Below are positions 60,122-64,000 of a stretch of 64,000 nucleotides of DNA, in pieces (within the stretch, counting starts at the first letter, position 1; each line of letters begins with the position of its first letter). The stretch is from Cronobacter turicensis z3032 (GTDB taxonomy: Bacteria; Pseudomonadota; Gammaproteobacteria; Enterobacterales; Enterobacteriaceae). Both the position numbers and the translations under genes were made by a program. The notes below the pieces were generated by a model that saw only the letters and a program-made list of their open reading frames with translations, did no database searches and had not been told where the DNA came from. The stretch spans positions 1,616,074 to 1,680,073 of the forward strand of contig FN543093.2 in assembly GCA_000027065.2 (NCBI GenBank), read 5' to 3'.

Positions 60122-61708
60122 ATGGCATCGCTGCAGACGATTTTAGAGAGTTGTCGGGCAGGGGCAGAGGAGCTTGCCGCACAGGCGCAGGCCCGTCTCG
60201 CGCTCTGGGAAAAATGGCTGCAACCCCTTTCGGCGGATTCCCCCACCGGCGACGATCCGGGCTATGACGACGATTTCCAGCAGATCCGCGAAGAGGTGAA
60301 TAAGCTTTCCGGCGCGGATATCACGCTTATCGGCGAGCTGGCGGAAAAAGTGCTGACCACATCAGCCAAGGATATTCGCGTCGCGACATATTACGCCTGG
60401 GCGCGGCTGCACCGCGACGGCGAAGCGGGCTTTGCCGAAGGGCTGGAGCTGCTCGCCGCGCTGCTTCAACGTTTTGGCGCCGCGCTGCACCCGCAACGGG
60501 CGCGCAGCCGTCAGGCGGCGCTGGAGTGGCTGGCGTGCTCACGCGTGCTCGACAGCCTGTCGCTTTACCCGGAAGTAACCCGGGATGACGCCCGGCGCAC
60601 CGCGGGCGCGCTGTTGTTGATTGAGCAGGCGCTGGCTCATGAAGATCCCACCGCGCGCGCGCCGCTCACCGCGCTTTACGGCGCGCTGGAAGCGCGGCTG
60701 ATGAAAGCAGGCGGCGTGGATGCGGTGGTCCCGCAAACCACCAGCGACAGCGGCGCAGCGCAGACGGCAACGGCGCCCGTTATCGGCGCCATTACCTCCG
60801 GGCGAGATCTGCTGGATCAGGCCCGCCAGCTTGCTGACTATCTGCGTAATCAGCCCGACGGCTGGCTTGCCGCCCACCGGCTGATGAAATCCCTGCGCCA
60901 CGACACCCTTCACCAGTTGCCGCCGCTCTCAGGCGACGGACGCACCCGCATTGAACCGCCGAAGGCCGATCAGCGCGCCCTGTTAAAACGTCTCTGGCTC
61001 CAGCAGAGCTGGCTGGAGCTGCTGGAGCAGGCCGACAGCCTGTTCTCGCGCGGCGGCAGTCATTTGTGGCTCGATTTGCAATGGTATCTTCATGAAGGGC
61101 TTGTGAAATCGGGGCAGGAGACGCTTGCGGGCATCATTCGCGCCGATCTGAACGGTCTGTTAAACCGGCTGCCGGGCCTTGAGACGCTCGCCTTCAGCGA
61201 CGGTACACCGTTTGCCGACGACGTGACGCAGCACTGGATAGCGCAACAGGTGCGGGAGCGTTCGCAGGACCCCGATGTCACGCACTCAGCGGAGACGTGC
61301 AGCGCCGGAGACGACGAGGTGCTGCAACTGGAGCCGGAAGCCGTCGCGCTTGCCGACAGCGACGGCATTGACGCGGCGCTCGGCTGGCTACAGACCCGGC
61401 CCGCACTGACCACACCGCGTCAGCACTGGTTGCTGCGTCTGCTAATGGCGCGTCTTGCCGAGCAGTACGGCAAAAACGATCTGGCGCTGCATCTGCTGGC
61501 CGGGCTGGACGCGAGCGCATCGCAGATGACGCTCTCACAATGGGAGCCCGCGCGGCTTTTTGAAGTGGGGGCCAGACGATTACGGCTGCTGCGCATGAGG
61601 GCCGGGCGCAGCGAGGCGGATAAGGCGCGTCTGCAAACCGATATGGAGCAGCTATTGGCGGGGCTTATCGCTATCGATCCGGCGCGTGCCGCCGTTTTGT
61701 GCAGTTAA
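60122..61708 (+). CDS. tssA: Type VI secretion system protein TssA
   Basis: A 528-residue protein with an N-terminal ImpA_N domain (about 35-140, PTGDDPGYDDDFQQIREEVN, KDIRVATYYAWARLHRDGEA), a helical middle region (about 230-330) and a VasJ-type C-terminal domain (about 340-525, GGSHLWLDLQWYLHEGL). This is the long TssA class that caps the growing sheath and recruits TssB/C at the baseplate. GAGAGAAACA precedes the ATG. It is the first of three T6SS genes; no sheath, ClpV, Hcp, VgrG or membrane-complex genes are in the window. Confidence 0.88.
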   Translation: MASLQTILESCRAGAEELAAQAQARLALWEKWLQPLSADSPTGDDPGYDDDFQQIREEVNKLSGADITLIGELAEKVLTTSAKDIRVATYYAWARLHRDGEAGFAEGLELLAALLQRFGAALHPQRARSRQAALEWLACSRVLDSLSLYPEVTRDDARRTAGALLLIEQALAHEDPTARAPLTALYGALEARLMKAGGVDAVVPQTTSDSGAAQTATAPVIGAITSGRDLLDQARQLADYLRNQPDGWLAAHRLMKSLRHDTLHQLPPLSGDGRTRIEPPKADQRALLKRLWLQQSWLELLEQADSLFSRGGSHLWLDLQWYLHEGLVKSGQETLAGIIRADLNGLLNRLPGLETLAFSDGTPFADDVTQHWIAQQVRERSQDPDVTHSAETCSAGDDEVLQLEPEAVALADSDGIDAALGWLQTRPALTTPRQHWLLRLLMARLAEQYGKNDLALHLLAGLDASASQMTLSQWEPARLFEVGARRLRLLRMRAGRSEADKARLQTDMEQLLAGLIAIDPARAAVLCS

Positions 61709-61744
61709 GCCGGTACATCACATCACTCAGGGAAGGAGAAACCG

Positions 61745-62200
61745 ATGCCCGAAAACCCTCGCGCGCCGTCGCTTTACGAGATTCTGTACGGCAATTTCGC
61801 AGGCGGCCTGCCGCTGGATGTTGTCAGCGAAGAGAATCAGGTGGTCTTGTCGGTGCTTGATAACATGCAGCGCATTCTGAATACCCGCGCCGGCAGTCTC
61901 AAGCATCTGCCCGATTACGGCATGCCGGATATGACCAAAATTCTTCAGGGCATGCCGGGTACGGCGCATGAACTGATCGGCGCGCTCTCCGCTGTGTTGC
62001 TCAAGTACGAGCCGCGGCTGAAGCGTCTGAACGTCGTCATGCTCCCGCAAACGACGCCCGGTGAGCTGCGCTACGCCATCGACGCCGAGTTAAAAGGCGT
62101 GGGGCTGGTGCGCTACGGTACGGAATTTATGCCGGAAGGGCGGGTGCTGATCCGCCACCTCAAACAACAGCAGTTTATGGATAACCGCGCCGCGCGCTGA
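61745..62200 (+). CDS. tssE: Type VI secretion baseplate subunit TssE
   Basis: A 151-residue gp25-like protein starting MPENPRAPSLYEILYGNFAG. The segment NTRAGSLKHLPDYGMPDMTK (about 45-64) is the gp25 signature, with EPRLKRLNVVMLP following. TssE is a baseplate wedge component related to phage T4 gp25. It lies 36 bases after tssA with a GGAAGGAGAAACC site. Confidence 0.9.
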   Translation: MPENPRAPSLYEILYGNFAGGLPLDVVSEENQVVLSVLDNMQRILNTRAGSLKHLPDYGMPDMTKILQGMPGTAHELIGALSAVLLKYEPRLKRLNVVMLPQTTPGELRYAIDAELKGVGLVRYGTEFMPEGRVLIRHLKQQQFMDNRAAR

Positions 62201-62223
62201 GCGGCCTTCAGGACAGGGATATT

Positions 62224-63561
62224 ATGGAAACGTCCACTGAACGTCATCTGAAAACCGGCGGCGATCCACGCCTGCTACCGGACTACGCCGCGCTTCGCGA
62301 AGAACTCGGCAAACTCACGCACCCGGCGCGCCCGGATGTGAACTGGCGCCGTGTCGAGCAGTTATCGCTGTTGCTCTTTGAGCGCAATGGCGTTGAGCTG
62401 CAAACCGCCGCAGCGTATACGCAGGCCCGTTTGCGCTTGCTGGGGTTGCCTGGCCTGAACGAAGGGCTGGCGATTATCGACGCACTCATTGCGCGCCAGT
62501 GGGGCAACCTGTGGCCGCAGCCGGTGCATGCGCGCATGGAGATTTTAAGCAGCCTCAGCCAGCGCGTGCAGCAGACGCTGCGCAGCATGCCGCTGCGCTA
62601 TGCGGAACTCGGCGCGCTCTATCAGGCGGAGCAGCACCTGACGAACATTATCGCGGTGCTGGAGCGCCTTGAGCTTAAGCATTTGAGCCAGATGGACGCG
62701 CTGCGTCTGCATCTGCATAACGCGGCGGCGCGGCTGGAAAATGACGCGGAGCAGAGTGATGCGCCGCCTGTCGTACAGAATGCGGCAGACGTTAGCGAAG
62801 CTCACGTCGACGACGTGCGCCGGGTATATGTCGCCGCCAGCGCGCCAGCGTCAGACGTGATATCACCTCAATCGCCAGCCCGTCGCGGCCTGAAACCTTT
62901 TATCGCCGGGATGTTCACCATGCTGGTGGCGGGCAGTGCGGTGCTGATGGGCTGGCAGGTGTATCACCGCCCCAATCCGGCGCAGGTGCGAATAGCGGCG
63001 TCCCTTCGCGACTGGCCGCAGGTGGCCGCCAGTCCAGCGCTCACGCCGGAACAGGCGCGCCAGGCAGACCCGGCGGCGGTGCTTGACCAGACGCGCCAGC
63101 GTCTCGACTGGCTGGCGGCTCAAGCGCCGGATCGCAATATTCGCTTTGCCTGCGCGCTGGCGCGACAGGCAGGCGCACTCTTGCCGCAGCATCCACAGGC
63201 GCAGGCGCTGACCCGCCAGTGGCGTCAGCAGATGAGCGCCAGCGCGATGCCGCTGCAAAATCTGGAGAGCTGGCGCCACGGTATGACGCAGCTTGATGAG
63301 CTTACCGCCAGGCTTAACGCGCTTGATGAGCGGCGGGGGAAATACCTGACTGGCAGCGAGCTCAAAACGATGGTGTTTAACATTCGCCAGGCCTTTGCCG
63401 CCATGCCGCCCGCCGAGGAGCTGCTGCGCCAGATGGCCGAACAGCGCCAGCAGGGCGTCGTGCCGACCGCGCTGCGCCAGGAGACCGAAACCCGGCTCAA
63501 TCAGTTGCTCTATCGCTACGTTCTCCTGACGCCGCCCGCGCCGGATAACATCACGCCATAG
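62224..63561 (+). CDS. TagA/VasL-like ImpA-domain protein of type VI secretion
   Basis: A 445-residue protein with an ImpA_N domain (about 10-125, LARQWGNLWPQPVHARMEIL-like region RQWGNLWPQP), a linker, one membrane helix (about 226-244, FIAGMFTMLVAGSAVLMGW) and a VasL-type C-terminal domain (about 340-435). This is the architecture of TagA in enteroaggregative E. coli, which stops and tethers the distal end of the T6SS sheath at the opposite membrane. The gene follows tssE by 23 bases and ends the cluster. Confidence 0.82.
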   Translation: METSTERHLKTGGDPRLLPDYAALREELGKLTHPARPDVNWRRVEQLSLLLFERNGVELQTAAAYTQARLRLLGLPGLNEGLAIIDALIARQWGNLWPQPVHARMEILSSLSQRVQQTLRSMPLRYAELGALYQAEQHLTNIIAVLERLELKHLSQMDALRLHLHNAAARLENDAEQSDAPPVVQNAADVSEAHVDDVRRVYVAASAPASDVISPQSPARRGLKPFIAGMFTMLVAGSAVLMGWQVYHRPNPAQVRIAASLRDWPQVAASPALTPEQARQADPAAVLDQTRQRLDWLAAQAPDRNIRFACALARQAGALLPQHPQAQALTRQWRQQMSASAMPLQNLESWRHGMTQLDELTARLNALDERRGKYLTGSELKTMVFNIRQAFAAMPPAEELLRQMAEQRQQGVVPTALRQETETRLNQLLYRYVLLTPPAPDNITP

Positions 63562-63758
63562 CCTGGCGCGTTCGCCCGATGCTGACAGGCTATTTCACCG
63601 TCAGATAGCGACAGGCTGTAAGATTTTTAATGCATAAAAATGCGCAGGGAAAAGGGCAATGAAGGACTGAGGGGGCACCTCAGACACGCACATGTGGGGC
63701 TGTAAGAATACAAACGCGTCTGCGCATTGTGGTGGAGTCGCGCAGCCCTGAAATGAAG

Positions 63759-63778
63759 CCCTCTGCAGGCGCAGAGGG
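63759..63778 (-). terminator. Hairpin after yccJ
   Basis: CCCTCTGC/GCAGAGGG with a four-base loop lies eight bases past the yccJ stop on the minus strand. The T run behind it is weak (CTTCATTTC), so its strength is uncertain. Confidence 0.55.
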
Positions 63779-63786
63779 CCGAAAGG

Positions 63787-64000
63787 TCAGACGTTCTTAC
63801 GTTCGATCGTCTGCTCGCCCCAAAAGAGGGAATCTTTGTCGGTTTTCTTAAAGGCGCGGATCAGCACTTCATCGCTGCCTTCTTCCCAGATCTTCTCGGC
63901 CATAACCTCATCGTAATCGGCCACTTCGAAAATCGCTTCAGCAATTTCAGGGGACGTATTACGCAGGCTGGCCCATTCCCCCACGTGATGGGTTTTCGAT
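63787..64000 (-). CDS. yccJ: YccJ, 5' partial
   Basis: The frame is open to the window edge and reads ...[20 protein letters not shown], so the first few residues lie outside. The rest matches E. coli YccJ (75 residues), with [20 protein letters not shown] and [12 protein letters not shown]. Function is not known; in E. coli it is cotranscribed with wrbA, which should be just beyond the window. Confidence 0.95.
   Translation of the reverse strand, partial: SKTHHVGEWASLRNTSPEIAEAIFEVADYDEVMAEKIWEEGSDEVLIRAFKKTDKDSLFWGEQTIERKNV

Overview
The window is a 64-kb piece of an enterobacterial chromosome. GC content is high in the genes and gene order follows the Escherichia coli core segment from ycaQ-kdsB to serT-yccJ almost gene for gene (mukFEB, ompF, asnS, pncB, pepN, ssu, pyrD, uup-pqi, rmf, fabA, matP, ompA, sulA, helD, hspQ, serT). 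Protein sequences are diverged from E. coli, and the accessory genes and codon usage fit Cronobacter or a close relative. That genus call is inference; Enterobacteriaceae is secure.

Layout. Positions 1-2.1 kb hold the end of the lipid-A/KDO operon (ycaQ, ycaR, kdsB). A divergent Lrp-type regulator and DUF2000 gene, inserted relative to E. coli, occupy 2.1-3.1 kb. Then come ycbJ, elyC, the cmoM-mukF-mukE-mukB operon for chromosome condensation, and the envelope genes ldtD, ycbK and gloC (3.2-15.6 kb). Next are aspC, the porin ompF, asnS and pncB on the minus strand (15.6-21.4 kb). Between pncB and pepN sits a four-gene accessory operon (21.6-24.5 kb): a membrane-anchored catalase-family peroxidase, a cytochrome b561-like protein, an ECF sigma factor and a transmembrane anti-sigma factor. 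It is preceded by a clear ECF-type promoter and is the best candidate here for a poorly described system.

From 24.7 to 59.8 kb the window returns to core genes: pepN, the ssuEADCB sulfonate operon, pyrD, zapC, ycbX, rlmKL, uup-pqiABC, rmf, fabA, lonH, matP, ompA, sulA, sxy, yccS, yccF, helD, mgsA, yccU, hspQ, rlmI, acyP, tusE, yccA, an extra OppA-family binding protein and tRNA-Ser(UGA). The elf fimbrial operon (ssuE-pyrD) and yccT (mgsA-yccU) of E. coli are absent. After the tRNA lies a three-gene type VI secretion remnant or satellite (tssA, tssE and a TagA/VasL-like gene, 60.1-63.6 kb), and the window ends inside yccJ.

Functional themes. MukBEF and its antagonist MatP are both encoded here. 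Outer-membrane and envelope functions recur (OmpF, OmpA, LdtD, ElyC, PqiABC, KdsB). Recognisable regulatory sites include OmpR-type elements and a promoter at ompF, a CRP site at ompA, a LexA box at sulA, FadR and FabR sites at fabA, a PurR box and leader hairpin at pyrD, a sigma-32 promoter at hspQ, and a C/A-rich GcvB-like target before the OppA-like gene. No CRISPR array, insertion sequence, integrase or prophage was seen.
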